A DNA stretch of 64,000 bases from Chitinophagales bacterium (GCA_023957245.1 JAMLHJ010000009.1:1-64000), one strand, 5' to 3'; positions 18,508 to 29,488 are shown, counted from the first letter of the stretch. A program made the numbers and translations. Notes: generated by a model from the letters alone, not told the origin.

Positions 18508-19716
18508 ATGGTTAAAACCATAAAACTGAGAAAAAAATTAAGTTATCTGCTAACATTATGTTGGATTGCAGGTCTATTTTCAAATTTTAACATCTTACAA
18601 GCCCAAGATTACAAAGTAAACACTGTCGTTCTTGACGCTGGACATGGAGGTCAAGATGCAGGCGCAAAAGGTGCTGGAGGTTCTTTTGAGAAACTTGTCA
18701 CCCTTCAAGTTGTACTTTTATTAGGTCAAAAAATAGAAAAAGCATTCCCAAATGTAAAAGTCATATACACTCGTAAAACAGATGTATTCATTCCTCTACA
18801 TGAAAGAGCATCTATAGCCAATAGAAATCATGCAGACTTATTCATCAGCGTACATTGTAATTCAACAACCAACAGAACAGCTTTTGGAACGGAAACATTC
18901 GTATTGGGACAGCACAAGACAGATGACCAATTTGATGTTGCTAAAAGAGAAAACTCAGTAATTTCTTACGAAAAAGATGCTGACAATATTTATGAAGGCT
19001 TTGACCCAAATTTACCCGAATCTAGTATTTTAATGTCACTCAATCTCAATGCTTACTTAGAACAAAGCATGTTTTTTGCTGACAAAATTCAACATCAATA
19101 TACCTACACTTTAAATAGGTCCAATAGAGGCGTTAAACAGGCAGGGTTTGTTGTATTATATCGCACAACTATGCCAAGTGTTTTGTCAGAAATCGGGTTC
19201 CTATCAAATCCTTCAGAGGAGAAATATTTAGTTTCTTCAAAAGGTCAAGATGAAATCGCTGAATCATTATTCCAAGCATTTAAAGAATACAAAAATTCTA
19301 TGGAAAATGCAAAAGGAAGCTCTGTTACTCAAAACACAAATACTTCTACATCAACACCTAATGTTACAACATCTAAATCAGAACCTGAACAAGTACAAAA
19401 TACTACTTCCAACACAAATACAGCAACAAATGACAACAAGTCTGTATCTTCCAACGGGATTGTTTATAAAGTACAGATAGCAGTAACCAGCCAATTGTTA
19501 AACATCAAACAATCACCATATAATGCTATAAAATCTTTAGGATTTGAAAAGCAAAACAATTTATATAAATACATAGCTGGAAATTTTGGAAATTTTGCAG
19601 ATGCGAAAAAAGAAATGGACTATATAAGAGGACTAGGATTTAAAGATGCTTTTGTTGTAGTGTATAAACAAGGAGTAAGATTAAGTCCAAATGAAGCAAA
19701 ACAATACTTACAATAA
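18508..19716 (+). CDS. N-acetylmuramoyl-L-alanine amidase (Amidase_3)
   Basis: A 402-residue periplasmic zinc amidase. It has a signal peptide (residues 1-33, ending LQAQ) and an Amidase_3 domain with zinc and catalytic residues His46 (DAGHGG), Glu61, His116 (SVHCN) and Glu228 (SEIGF). A Ser/Thr/Asn-rich linker spans about 258-312, and a C-terminal SPOR-like domain (about 315-402) could bind denuded glycan at division sites. It cuts the peptide stem from peptidoglycan during cell separation. It heads a rightward run with the MCE and OstA-like genes. Confidence 0.9.
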   Translation: MVKTIKLRKKLSYLLTLCWIAGLFSNFNILQAQDYKVNTVVLDAGHGGQDAGAKGAGGSFEKLVTLQVVLLLGQKIEKAFPNVKVIYTRKTDVFIPLHERASIANRNHADLFISVHCNSTTNRTAFGTETFVLGQHKTDDQFDVAKRENSVISYEKDADNIYEGFDPNLPESSILMSLNLNAYLEQSMFFADKIQHQYTYTLNRSNRGVKQAGFVVLYRTTMPSVLSEIGFLSNPSEEKYLVSSKGQDEIAESLFQAFKEYKNSMENAKGSSVTQNTNTSTSTPNVTTSKSEPEQVQNTTSNTNTATNDNKSVSSNGIVYKVQIAVTSQLLNIKQSPYNAIKSLGFEKQNNLYKYIAGNFGNFADAKKEMDYIRGLGFKDAFVVVYKQGVRLSPNEAKQYLQ

Positions 19717-19755
19717 AAAGATTTTTCTATCTTTAAGCAGTCAAAAATTGATATC

Positions 19756-20742
19756 TTGAAAGTTCGTAATGAAGTTACAGTCGGAGCCCTTACGGTAATA
19801 GGGTTAGTATTAATGGTTTTAGGGTATAACTACCTACGAGGAAATGAAATTTTTACTAAAAACTATTATTATAAAATCAACTTTGCAAACACTACTGGAT
19901 TATATCCGGCTAATTCAGTCGTCATTAATGGATTAGAAGTAGGACGTGTTAAAACTATAGAATTAGCCAATGATTTAAATCACCAAGTAATCGTAACTAT
20001 TAGCTTACCCAAAGATTTAGTCATTCCAGAAGATAGTAAATTTGACATTGAAAGTTTAGATTTATTAGGTAAAAAAGCTATTTCTATTAAAAGAGGTAAT
20101 AGTACTAATCTACTCAGCGAAGATAAAATCTATCAAGGAAATGCTCCTACAGATATATTCAAATCTATCACCGAACAACTAGACCCAATTGCTAAAAAAG
20201 CAGACAAACTAATGGGTTCTTTGGATACTATGATTAGTGACGTTCATATTGCAATAGGTAAAGGTGAAAACAGCGCATTGAAGAAAACAATGGAAAATGT
20301 CAGTGCTACTCTTGCACATTCCAATAAAGTTCTTGCTGATTTATCTTCTGTCTTTGAACAACAAAAAGGCAATATTGAAAACATCATCAAAAATGCTGAT
20401 GGCGTAATGGCAAACACCAATGCACTCACTAAAAAAATTGCTGACAATAGTGAAAGCATTGATAATATCATCAAAAATTTTGAAACTGTTTCTGACAAAG
20501 TAGCAAAAGTTGATTTAGAAAATACTGTCAACTCTGTGAAGAAAACTTTGGAAGAAGTCAATGCATTATTAGCTTCTATCAATGAAGGTCAAGGCACGAT
20601 AGGAAAAATTGTTAAAGATGAACATCTATACTCTTCTATTGACAGTACAATCAATTCTTTGAATTATCTTCTTCAAGATTTGAAAGCCAATCCAAAAAGA
20701 TATGTTAGCTTCTCACTAATAGAAAGAAAAAATAAGGATTAA
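19756..20742 (+). CDS. MlaD/MCE domain protein
   Basis: A 328-residue protein with one N-terminal membrane helix (8-25), an MCE domain (about 37-115, NSVVINGLEVGRV), and a long helical coiled-coil tail (about 135-310). It is likely the substrate-binding subunit of an ABC system moving phospholipids between membranes. No MlaE or MlaF partner is next to it. The start is the TTG at 19756 (MKVRNEVTVGA), as there is no ATG in frame before the conserved N terminus. It lies 39 bases after the amidase. Confidence 0.88.
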   Translation: MKVRNEVTVGALTVIGLVLMVLGYNYLRGNEIFTKNYYYKINFANTTGLYPANSVVINGLEVGRVKTIELANDLNHQVIVTISLPKDLVIPEDSKFDIESLDLLGKKAISIKRGNSTNLLSEDKIYQGNAPTDIFKSITEQLDPIAKKADKLMGSLDTMISDVHIAIGKGENSALKKTMENVSATLAHSNKVLADLSSVFEQQKGNIENIIKNADGVMANTNALTKKIADNSESIDNIIKNFETVSDKVAKVDLENTVNSVKKTLEEVNALLASINEGQGTIGKIVKDEHLYSSIDSTINSLNYLLQDLKANPKRYVSFSLIERKNKD

Positions 20743-20757
20743 GCCAAAAAAATATAA

Positions 20758-22826
20758 ATGCTATCAAAAAGAGTATTCCTTTTAAGCAATTTCTGATTGA
20801 TATATTCAAATTATATCTAGGCTTTGTCTTTTTTACAACAAGCCTATATGCACAGACCAACATAGGAATACCTTTTGACCCATTAAAGCTCTTACCTAAA
20901 AACAAGACTTCAGATACTATTGTTTCTCAAAGGCAGATTGAAATTATACATTCTGATTACCTCGAACAAGAAACAGACACTATCTCTCAAATCATAAAAA
21001 GAAAACTAGAAGGCCATGTTCGATTGTTGCATGAAGGAGCTTTTATGAATTGTGACAGTGCAATTCTTTACCCTAATTCTAATTATTTGGAAGCGCAAGG
21101 AAAGGTCAAAATCACTAAAAAAGATAGCATTGAAATCCGTTCTGGATTATTAAAATACAATGGTGAAAACAAAATTGCAATTTTAGAACAAAATGTCGTA
21201 CTTAAAGATAAGACCTCTACATTGAGTGCTCCTATGATGACCTATGAAGTAGATAATGACATAGGACATTTTTGGAATAATGGTCAACTTATTTCAGACT
21301 CAACTACTTTGACAAGTAATAATGGAACGTATCACCAACGAGAAGGATATACAGTTTTTAAAGACAATGTCATACTCAAAAGCCCTGATTACGTTATGTA
21401 TGCGGACTCCATGAAATATGATAATACAACTAAAATCGCCTATTTTATATCTGAAACTACTATTATTTCTGACAAAGACACCATAATAACAAAAGATGGA
21501 TATTTTGATTCCAAAAAAAACAAAGCATTCTTAAAAGGGCGACCTTTAATAAAGAATGGAGCTGAAAATACTTTGCAAGCAAATATTTTAGATTACGATA
21601 AAAACAAAGGAGAAGGACTGGCTCAAGGCAATGTCGTATCTAGAAATATCAAAGAAAAAGCTACACTACTGTCCCATCAAATCTATTATGTCGATAGTAA
21701 TAAATACACATTAGCGACTCATGATCCACTTATGATTCATGAAGACGAAAAAGATACTTTATATCTAAGTGCTGATACTCTAATTAACTATACAATTAAT
21801 AAAGGAGAATATCTTGAACAACAAAAATCAAAATCTTCTCAAATAGAAAGTGACACCATCTCACAGCTTCAAGATTCCACACTTACTAATGAAGAAAAAA
21901 TAAAAAAAGTAGATCTCAAAAGTAAGAAGAAGCAAAAAGAGAATATTGCTGAACATGATACTCTTATTACTGTGAATATTTCTTCAGGAATAGATACAAT
22001 ATCCAATGATTCAACAATAAGTAATCAAGACAGTATAAAAATATTTTATGGCTACAAAAATGTAAAGTTTATTAGAAGTCAGCTTTCAGGAATATGTGAT
22101 TCGATATATTTCAATAGCTTAGACTCCATCTTTAAACTCTACTACCATCCAATACTATGGGTTGACAGCGCACAACTCAAGTCAGATTCTATTTATATTT
22201 ATATGAAAAATGGGAAGGCTGACAAAATAGAATTATTTGACAATGCAATAATTATTAAAGAAAGTGACCCAAGTGTTTATCATCAAATCGCTGGAAAAAA
22301 AATCACTGGTTGGCTTTTAGATAATAAAATACAACATGTCTTAGTAGATGGGAATGCCGAATGTATTTATTTCCTCAAAAATGATAGTAGTGAATACATT
22401 GGTGGCAATCTGGCAAAAGGAGCTTTTATCAATATCACATTTAATGATAAAAATGAAATTCAAAAGCTAAAAATCGAAGTCAATCCAGAAGCAACTTTTA
22501 CACCTATACAACAGATTCAACTCAATTCCTATCAACTGAATAATTTTTCATGGAATTGGAATTACAAACCTAAAGACAAATGGGATGTCATCAGAGATAC
22601 AGTCCAATATCAAAAATTTATTTTAGAACACCCTGCTCCTATTGACTCTACAGCTATTGATATTGATACTGCTACAAAATCATCACCAGAATTAAATCTG
22701 ACACCCTCTATTCATTTAAAATCTACTCCCGAAGATTCTGAAAACTCACCTAATTCTCATACTGAACCAATTCAAAAGAAAGGCTTAAGAAGCAACAATA
22801 AAAGAACAATTCCTTTAGAAAAATAG
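20758..22826 (+). CDS. OstA/LptA-like periplasmic protein, start region frame-disrupted
   Basis: The open frame (frame of 21024) encodes about 690 residues with repeated OstA-type jellyroll segments (GAFMNCDSAILYPN, LEAQGKVKITK, DNVILKS). It likely carries LPS across the periplasm with the nearby lptD. The frame stays open upstream to 20736 and encodes a fine signal peptide ending LYAQ (cleaved near 20856), but it has no ATG, GTG or TTG there. The only ATG (20758) is one frame away and stops after 13 codons. One extra A in the run 20766-20770 would join ATG to the signal peptide (MLSKKSIPFKQF). Either the sequence has a one-base error, or frameshifting or an unusual start is used. Confidence 0.75.
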
Positions 22827-22872
22827 CAATTCAACGATTATATACTCATATTTTATTTTTTAAAAGATAATG

Positions 22873-22902
22873 ATTGTTTTTTCGATAATTTAGATACATT
22901 TG
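22873..22902 (+). promoter_or_regulatory. Promoter of the EEP-family lipoprotein gene
   Basis: ATTG (22873-22876), 18 bases, then TACATTTG (22895-22902) gives an exact -7 match at normal spacing. The predicted transcript starts near 22907, leaving a short leader of about 17 bases before the ATG at 22924. The gene therefore appears to be transcribed separately from the LPS gene before it. Confidence 0.55.
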
Positions 22903-22923
22903 AATTATAGAAAAAACTATAAC

Positions 22924-23844
22924 ATGAAAAACACGCCAAACATTTTTTTATTTTCTTTCTTCACGTTATTATCAATTGGATGCAAAAAAGACGAGCAAAG
23001 TAAAAAAACTAGGGAAATAGAACCACCTGTAATCTCATACCCTTACGTTGATACATTAAATACAATTACATACAATGTAGCAGGATTACCAGAAGGACTT
23101 TCAAGTGGTGAACCTTTGAAAAATACAGAAGAAATTGGAAGAAGACTAAATGCATATAATTTGGTTGTTGTTCAAGAAGATTTCAACTACAATCATCTAT
23201 TATACAAAACAGCAAAACATCCCAATAAAACACCTTGGATGGGACCTGTACCTATTGGTGATGGATTGAATTTATTGACAGAATATAAAATCTCAGGCTT
23301 AAAAAGGATAAAATGGAAAAGATGTAATGGTGCAGATTGTTTGACTCCAAAAGGATTTTTTTATTCTCAAGTTGAAATTGTTGATGGTGTAAAAATTGAT
23401 GTTTATGATTTACATTCCAATGCAGGTTCAGACAAAAAGGACTATGAATCTAGAACGGCAAATATATTGCAGGTATTCGAATATATTCAAGAACATTCAG
23501 AAGGAAGACCTGTATTAGTTATGGGTGATTTTAACAGTAGATATACAAGAGCTGTTGACACATTAGAAGTTTTCCAAAAATTAAATCTTACTGATACATG
23601 GATAGAATTTGTTCGTAAGGGCGATTTTCCAATCAAAGGAGCAGAATCATTAATGGAATGTGACAATACATTATCTCCCAATTGTGAAACAGTAGATAGA
23701 ATTTTTTACCGTTCCAATGAGCAAGTACAATTCAAACTAATTGGTTACAATAAAGCTCGCGATGAATTCCAAAGAGATGGAGCAGATTTATCTGACCATA
23801 TTCCTGTTACTTCTCGTTTTGAAATAACTATTCTACATAAGTAA
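22924..23844 (+). CDS. Endonuclease/exonuclease/phosphatase-family lipoprotein
   Basis: A 306-residue lipoprotein with lipobox LSIGC (Cys20), so it is anchored in a membrane after export. The EEP fold shows Glu85 (VVVQEDF), His164 (DLHSNAG), Asp202 and Asn204 (GDFNSRY) and the terminal Asp291-His292 (SDHIPV), so the metal-dependent active site is complete. Substrates in this superfamily include sphingomyelin, phosphoinositides and DNA; an exported lipoprotein more likely acts on phosphodiesters outside the cytoplasm. The ATG at 22924 is preferred over an upstream TTG because it starts the lipoprotein signal. Confidence 0.83.
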   Translation: MKNTPNIFLFSFFTLLSIGCKKDEQSKKTREIEPPVISYPYVDTLNTITYNVAGLPEGLSSGEPLKNTEEIGRRLNAYNLVVVQEDFNYNHLLYKTAKHPNKTPWMGPVPIGDGLNLLTEYKISGLKRIKWKRCNGADCLTPKGFFYSQVEIVDGVKIDVYDLHSNAGSDKKDYESRTANILQVFEYIQEHSEGRPVLVMGDFNSRYTRAVDTLEVFQKLNLTDTWIEFVRKGDFPIKGAESLMECDNTLSPNCETVDRIFYRSNEQVQFKLIGYNKARDEFQRDGADLSDHIPVTSRFEITILHK

Positions 23845-23861
23845 TCAATATTGCATATAAA

Positions 23862-23891
23862 AAATGGCTGCCAAAAACTTGACAGCCATTT
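23862..23891. terminator. Bidirectional terminator
   Basis: A 9-bp perfect stem, AAATGGCTG (23862-23870) with CAGCCATTT (23883-23891), lies between the convergent EEP and TPR genes. T-rich sequence follows on the plus strand (TTGTTTTAT) and an A-rich tract precedes it (T-rich for the minus strand), so it can serve both genes. Confidence 0.75.
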
Positions 23892-23911
23892 TTGTTTTAT
23901 ATCAAAAGATT

Positions 23912-25075
23912 TTAGTTTCCTAATTTTTTAATTTCATCAAACATATCTAATCTAGCATAGACTTCTTTCAAAGCCTTTTTAACGTTCTCATCTTTTGGTG
24001 CTAGTTCGTAGGCTTTAAGGAATAATGGAAGCGCTTTTTTCTCCAATAATTCTTCTCTTTGCGCTTTGAGTAAATCATATTTTTTCATATCATTTTCCTC
24101 ATTCATCTTTTCTACAATAGCCATAGCTTTATTGAAGTACAAAATTGCTTTGTTGTAATATGCTTCATAATAATCAGGCTTGGTTTCAATAGCTTTATCA
24201 TACATTTCAAAAGCACCTTGTTCATTACCTTTTTTATCATAGACATTGGCTAATGCTTGATATAAAGAAGGATTAGTACCATCCAATGCTATAGCTTGTT
24301 TTAATTTATCTTCCAGGACATCAATTTCTCCCTTCTCAAGATATAGGTTGATTTCTTTCAAAAGAATATCAATGCTATTAGGTAGCTTCTTTCTTGCTTC
24401 AGCAATCGTTTTCTCGTACTTAACTTTATCTCCTACTTGTTTGTATGAATCTATCAATACAGTATAAATCACATCTCTATTATCATTCAAAGACAATAAC
24501 TTTTCTCCTGCTTTGATAGCATCATTGAAATGATGGGAGTTGAATGCTGATAGCAATACGACAAAATAAGATTGAGTATCAATAACTGTTTCTAACTGGT
24601 TGTCATACAAAAATTCACTTATCACTAATGTATTATTGAATTTGTTATAAGCATCTTCCCAGTTACTATTTGAAAAAGAAGCAATTCCTTCATTGTAAAA
24701 ATGAGAACCTACAGACGACAAACCATCTTTAACATCTTTCTTTTTTTTAGGGTTTACCTCTACTTCAAAAGCTTTGAGATATGCATCTTTAGCAGTTGTC
24801 AATGCATTAGGTGTTGTATTATACAAATCTTTTTGAACATCTTTCAACTCATAAATAGTTTTATAAACATTACCTTTTACTATCCATGCTTTGGGATAGA
24901 TAAGCATATCTGGGCTAGAAAAAGCTTCATCAATATTTTCTTTTGCCTTGATAATGTCTCCAGAAGTTAAGTTAAATTCAGCTGTATTTACTTTCCCCTT
25001 TTGTGCAAATGAAACAGAAACTGTCATTACTGTCATTGCACTTATCGTTAAAATTTTTCTAATCATATTTTTCAA
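23912..25075 (-). CDS. TPR-repeat periplasmic or secreted protein
   Basis: A 387-residue protein with a signal peptide (cleavage near SFAQ) and several TPR-type helical repeats, clearest around residues 265-345 (PSLYQALANVYDKKG, PDYYEAYYNKAI). TPR arrays serve as binding surfaces, and no catalytic motif is present. It lies 32 bases after gyrA in the same direction and may be transcribed with it. Function unknown. Confidence 0.8.
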   Translation of the reverse strand: MKNMIRKILTISAMTVMTVSVSFAQKGKVNTAEFNLTSGDIIKAKENIDEAFSSPDMLIYPKAWIVKGNVYKTIYELKDVQKDLYNTTPNALTTAKDAYLKAFEVEVNPKKKKDVKDGLSSVGSHFYNEGIASFSNSNWEDAYNKFNNTLVISEFLYDNQLETVIDTQSYFVVLLSAFNSHHFNDAIKAGEKLLSLNDNRDVIYTVLIDSYKQVGDKVKYEKTIAEARKKLPNSIDILLKEINLYLEKGEIDVLEDKLKQAIALDGTNPSLYQALANVYDKKGNEQGAFEMYDKAIETKPDYYEAYYNKAILYFNKAMAIVEKMNEENDMKKYDLLKAQREELLEKKALPLFLKAYELAPKDENVKKALKEVYARLDMFDEIKKLGN

Positions 25076-25107
25076 TTTGAATTATGGTTTTCAAAAACTA
25101 TTCCAAT

Positions 25108-27660
25108 TTAAGATTCAGTTGTAGAATTATCATTTTCAGCAGTTCCATTCTCTTCATTATCTGTATCTTCTTCGTCTTGTGTCCTTTCTACTTTAGAAAC
25201 AGCTGCAATAATATCATCTTTTTTCAGATTAATAAGTTTCACACCTTGAGTATTTCTACCCATCACTCTCAACTCCAATAAGCTAATTCTAATAGTAACT
25301 CCAGAACGATTAATAATCATCAAGTCATCATCATCGGTTACAGATGAAATAGATATCAGCTTACCTGTTTTATCAGTTGTATTGAGTGTAATAACACCTT
25401 TACCTCCACGGTTTGTAATACGATATACAGGTTCACCAGTTTCTGGATCGTCTAAATAAGTACGTTTACCAAAGCCATTTTCAGAAACCACCATGATTTC
25501 AGGTCGATTCTCAGATGTTTTATCCACGACTACCATACCGATAACTTTATCATCATCTCCTCTCAAAGTGATTCCTTTCACTCCCATACCTGTACGGCCA
25601 ATAGGTCTAGCATCTTCCTCATTAAATCTTACTGCATATCCATAAGAAGAACCTAAGATAATCTCACATTGACCATTAGTCAGTTCAGCTGCTAACAACT
25701 CATCACCTTCTCTCACGCTAATAGCATTAACACCATTGGCTCTAGGACGAGAATATTCTCTTACGGAAGTCTTCTTCACTGTACCTCCTGTCGTTACCAT
25801 GACTACAAAATGAGTATCTAAGAATTCCTCATCTTTCAAATCTGTAATATTAATATACGCTTTGACTTTATCACCTTGTGGTAAGTTCAGCAAGTTTTGA
25901 ATAGGTCTTCCTTTAGATGTTTTATTACCTTCAGGAATTTCATATACTTTCAACCAATAACATTTACCTTGCTCAGTAAATAGCAATAAATAATTATGAG
26001 TTGAAGCGATAAATAAATGTTCGATAAAGTCAGCATCACGAGTTTTCCCGCCAAAGGAGCCTTTACCACCTCGACCCTGAACTTTATACTCTTCTAAATT
26101 TGTACGTTTAATATAACCCAAATGAGATATTGTAACAACCACTTCTTCATTTGCAATTAAATCTTCCATAGACATATTATCACCAAATGGAATAATATCT
26201 GTTCTACGGTTATCTCCGTATTTACTTTTGACTTCCAAAGTTTCCTCTTTGATAATATCCATACGAAGTTCTTTATGAGCCAAAATTTCATTCAATCTTT
26301 CTATAGTTTCTTGAATCTCTTTATACTCATCTCTAATTTTATCTTGCTCAAGACCTGTCAGTCTTTGCAATCTCATATCTAAAATCGCTCTCGCTTGAAT
26401 CTCAGATAGACCAAATCTTGTCATCAAGCCTTCTCTTGCAGCATCGCCATTAGGAGATTTTTTGATTAATTCGATGACTTCATCAATATTATCCAAAGCA
26501 ATCAATAAACCTTCTAAAATATGAGCCCTCTTTTCTGCTTGAGCAAGTTCATATTTTGTCCTTCTGACGACTACTTCATGCCTAAATTCAACAAAGTGAA
26601 GAATCATATCTTTCAGATTCAACACCTCTGGTCTTCCATTGACTAGTGCAATATTGTTGATACCATAGGAAGTCTGAAGTTGAGTATATAGATACAAATT
26701 ATTCAAAACAACATTAGGAATAGCATCTCTTTTTAAATCATAAACGATACGCATTCCTTCTCTATCAGACTCATCACGAATATCAGCAATACCTTCAATC
26801 TTTTTCTCATTAATCAAATCGGCTGTCTTGGCAATCAAATTGGCTTTATTGACTTGATAAGGAATTTCTGAAACAATAATTTGAGTACGACCGTGTTTAT
26901 CTTCTTCGATAATAGCTTTTGCTCTTACTTTAACTTTTCCTCTTCCAGTTCTGAAACCTTCTTTCACACCATCCAATCCATAAATAGTTCCACCAGTAGG
27001 AAAATCAGGAGCTTGGACATAATGCATTAATTCATCAATAGTAATATCATTATTATCAATATAAGCAATAATACCATCACAAACTTCTGATAAATTATGA
27101 GGCATCATATTGGTAGCCATTCCCACTGCAATACCAGATGCTCCATTCACCAATAACTGAGGAATCTTTGAAGGTAATACTGTAGGTTCTTGAAGTGAAT
27201 CATCAAAGTTGAGCTGAAAATCTACTGTCTCTTTATCCAAATCTCCGAGCATGTCTTCAGCAATCTTTCTCAATCGTGCTTCAGTATAACGCATTGCTGC
27301 AGGACTATCACCATCTACTGAACCAAAGTTACCTTGCCCATCCACAAGCATATAACGCAATGACCACTCTTGAGCCATACGCACCATTGTATCATATACT
27401 GAAGAGTCTCCATGTGGGTGATATTTACCTAAAACCTCACCAACAATACGAGCAGATTTCTTATATGGACGATTGGAATAAACACCCAAATCTTGCATAC
27501 CATACAATACACGTCTATGCACAGGCTTCAACCCATCTCGCACATCAGGAAGTGCTCTTGATACAATTACAGACATAGAATAATCTATGTATGCAGTCTT
27601 CATTTCTTCTTCTATATTAATAGGAATTATCCGTGGGGTCAGACTTTCTTCTTCAGCCAT
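25108..27660 (-). CDS. gyrA: DNA gyrase subunit A
   Basis: An 850-residue gyrase/topoisomerase IV A-type subunit. The catalytic tyrosine is Tyr125 in AAMRYTEAR. The quinolone region reads [10 protein letters not shown], with Ser86 and Asp90 at the positions where resistance changes usually arise; both are the sensitive-type residues. The C-terminal domain has the gyrase box-like QGRGGKG near residue 536 and blade repeats, which supports GyrA over ParC. The tail is acidic and Asp/Glu/Asn-rich. It introduces negative supercoils with GyrB, which is not in the window. Confidence 0.95.
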   Translation of the reverse strand: MAEEESLTPRIIPINIEEEMKTAYIDYSMSVIVSRALPDVRDGLKPVHRRVLYGMQDLGVYSNRPYKKSARIVGEVLGKYHPHGDSSVYDTMVRMAQEWSLRYMLVDGQGNFGSVDGDSPAAMRYTEARLRKIAEDMLGDLDKETVDFQLNFDDSLQEPTVLPSKIPQLLVNGASGIAVGMATNMMPHNLSEVCDGIIAYIDNNDITIDELMHYVQAPDFPTGGTIYGLDGVKEGFRTGRGKVKVRAKAIIEEDKHGRTQIIVSEIPYQVNKANLIAKTADLINEKKIEGIADIRDESDREGMRIVYDLKRDAIPNVVLNNLYLYTQLQTSYGINNIALVNGRPEVLNLKDMILHFVEFRHEVVVRRTKYELAQAEKRAHILEGLLIALDNIDEVIELIKKSPNGDAAREGLMTRFGLSEIQARAILDMRLQRLTGLEQDKIRDEYKEIQETIERLNEILAHKELRMDIIKEETLEVKSKYGDNRRTDIIPFGDNMSMEDLIANEEVVVTISHLGYIKRTNLEEYKVQGRGGKGSFGGKTRDADFIEHLFIASTHNYLLLFTEQGKCYWLKVYEIPEGNKTSKGRPIQNLLNLPQGDKVKAYINITDLKDEEFLDTHFVVMVTTGGTVKKTSVREYSRPRANGVNAISVREGDELLAAELTNGQCEIILGSSYGYAVRFNEEDARPIGRTGMGVKGITLRGDDDKVIGMVVVDKTSENRPEIMVVSENGFGKRTYLDDPETGEPVYRITNRGGKGVITLNTTDKTGKLISISSVTDDDDLMIINRSGVTIRISLLELRVMGRNTQGVKLINLKKDDIIAAVSKVERTQDEEDTDNEENGTAENDNSTTES

Positions 27661-27905
27661 ATTTTACATATTTATCAACTTGTAAAAGTAAGAAATTTTC
27701 ATAGCTTAAAGAAGTAAAGATTTCCACAATGTCTTTAGGATAGAGAATATTAGTATTTTTAACATGAGAATAACGATATCAAGCATTTATCTCCCAAAAA
27801 TGCATTTAGCAAAGTGAATATTACTTAAAAAAACACACTTTCTCACATTGCCAATATTCTAAAGCTCATTCCTCTTTCTGATTCTATTGCATCAAAAGAA
27901 GTCAT

Positions 27906-28301
27906 CTACTTTTGTAAAATAATTTCAAATTGCTCTTTAGTGACAGGCATAACAGATAATCGACTTTGCCTAAAAAGTAGCAATTCTCCCAAACCTTCCA
28001 TCGAATTCATCTCATTTAAGGATAAAAATGTCAATTCTTTTACTGGAGCCACATCCACACATACCCATCTCCCACTTGAATCTGTAGGATCTGGATAGGC
28101 AGATTTTACAATTTGCGCTACACCAACTACACCTCTTTCCTTTCCGCTATGATAAATCAAACATAAATCTCCGACCTCCATTTCCATCATAAAATTTCTA
28201 GCTTGAAAATTTCTCACTCCGTCCCACATTTCAGAACGCCTTTTCATCAAATCTGAAAAAGAAAAAGTATCTGGCTCAGTTTTCAATAACCAATATTTCA
28301 T
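27906..28301 (-). CDS. EVE domain-containing protein
   Basis: A 131-residue single-domain EVE (PUA-like) protein. The hallmarks are KYWLLKTEPDTFSF at the start and WDGVRNFQARNFM, with an aromatic pocket (YHSG). EVE domains bind modified bases in DNA or RNA; stand-alone versions are widespread and are not specifically defence genes. No restriction or modification gene lies nearby, so a housekeeping RNA-linked role is at least as likely. It is flanked by gaps of about 200-245 bases in which I see no other gene. Confidence 0.9.
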   Translation of the reverse strand: MKYWLLKTEPDTFSFSDLMKRRSEMWDGVRNFQARNFMMEMEVGDLCLIYHSGKERGVVGVAQIVKSAYPDPTDSSGRWVCVDVAPVKELTFLSLNEMNSMEGLGELLLFRQSRLSVMPVTKEQFEIILQK

Positions 28302-28506
28302 AATAATACAATTTTAAGTAAAAAAATACTTATTATAACGATTTTAGCCCAAAACTAGCTACAAAGAAAAAAAAGTATGTTAAATTTTAAATTTTATAAT
28401 AAATTAACCTAAAAAAAAATCATTTTGAATTATTTTGGTTGTTATTTTACAATATCAGTAATAAAACTTACTAAAATTTATTCTTTAACTTAAAAAAAAT
28501 AGAATT

Positions 28507-29409
28507 ATGACAAAAATTAGAGTTGCGATTATCGGATATGGCAATATCGGAAAATCTGTATTAGATGCTTTACAATCAGCAAGTGATTTTGAAGTAGCAG
28601 GAGTAGTAAGAAGATCTCCATCTACTGGAGAGCAACCTTTAGAATTATCACAATTAGAGGTTGTAGATGATATAACTAAATTAAAAAGTGTAGATGTTGC
28701 TATCATTTGTTCTCCAAGTCGAAAAGTATCAGAACAAGCTAAAAAAATCTTAGCATTAGGAATCAATACCATTGATAGCTTCGATATCCATACTGGAATC
28801 TGGGATTTGCGTCAAGAGTTGGATCCTATTGCAAAATCTCACCAAGCAGTATCTATTATTTCTGCAGGATGGGACCCAGGTAGCGATTCAGTTATCAGAG
28901 CTTTATTTCTTGCTATGGCTCCTAAAGGTATCACTTATACTAACTTTGGACCTGGAATGAGTATGGGACATACTGTTGCCGTAAAAGCAATTAAAGGCGT
29001 TAAAAAAGCACTTTCAATGACAATTCCAACAGGAACAAGCATCCATAGAAGAATGGTATATGTAGAGATTGAAGAAGGTCATGATTTCCAACAAATTTCA
29101 AAAGCTATTAAAGAGGATGAATACTTCTCACATGACGAAACACATGTAACATTGGTTCCAAGTGTTGATAATTTATTAGACAAAGGACATGGGGTTAATT
29201 TAGTACGCAAAGGTGTTTCAGGAAGTACTGACAACCAGCTTTTTGAATTTAATATGAAAATCAACAACCCATCATTAACTGGTCAAATATTAGTATCATG
29301 CGCCAGAGCTAGTAAACGTTTGACTCCAGGAGCATATACAATGATAGAGATTCCGTTGATAGATTTATTAGAAGGAAGCAGAGAAAGTCTTATCAAAAGT
29401 TTAGTGTAA
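28507..29409 (+). CDS. ddh: meso-Diaminopimelate D-dehydrogenase
   Basis: A 300-residue NADP-dependent enzyme with the nucleotide motif GYGNIG (10-15), the substrate-domain segments SAGWDPGSDSV and GPGMSMGHTV, and length typical of Ddh. It aminates L-2-amino-6-oxopimelate (tetrahydrodipicolinate) in one step to meso-diaminopimelate, for lysine and peptidoglycan synthesis. No other dap genes are next to it. It stands alone on the plus strand with about 200 bases of AT-rich upstream sequence and no exact TAnnTTTG element. Confidence 0.93.
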   Translation: MTKIRVAIIGYGNIGKSVLDALQSASDFEVAGVVRRSPSTGEQPLELSQLEVVDDITKLKSVDVAIICSPSRKVSEQAKKILALGINTIDSFDIHTGIWDLRQELDPIAKSHQAVSIISAGWDPGSDSVIRALFLAMAPKGITYTNFGPGMSMGHTVAVKAIKGVKKALSMTIPTGTSIHRRMVYVEIEEGHDFQQISKAIKEDEYFSHDETHVTLVPSVDNLLDKGHGVNLVRKGVSGSTDNQLFEFNMKINNPSLTGQILVSCARASKRLTPGAYTMIEIPLIDLLEGSRESLIKSLV

Positions 29410-29488
29410 GATTTTAATGAAGTAATTTAATAATGAAGCAATGAGTTCTTTAGTTATTAGTTAATGCATTGCCAATATTGAAAACAAA

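Noticed and set aside
20758-20799. Leader peptide of 13 codons starting at 20758
   Set aside because: Its frame meets the downstream signal-peptide frame with a one-base change, so a disrupted gene start explains it better than a separate leader peptide.
25084-25281. 65-codon plus-strand frame opposite the gyrA end
   Set aside because: Antisense shadow of the acidic gyrA tail; Phe/Ile/Ser-rich as expected from complementing that region.
27276-27578. 100-codon plus-strand frame inside gyrA
   Set aside because: Antisense to the highly conserved gyrA N-terminal domain, so the frame is a by-product.
27906-28301. EVE protein as part of a defence system
   Set aside because: EVE domains occur in modification-dependent restriction, but here the gene is alone, of stand-alone type, and no nuclease or methylase neighbour exists.
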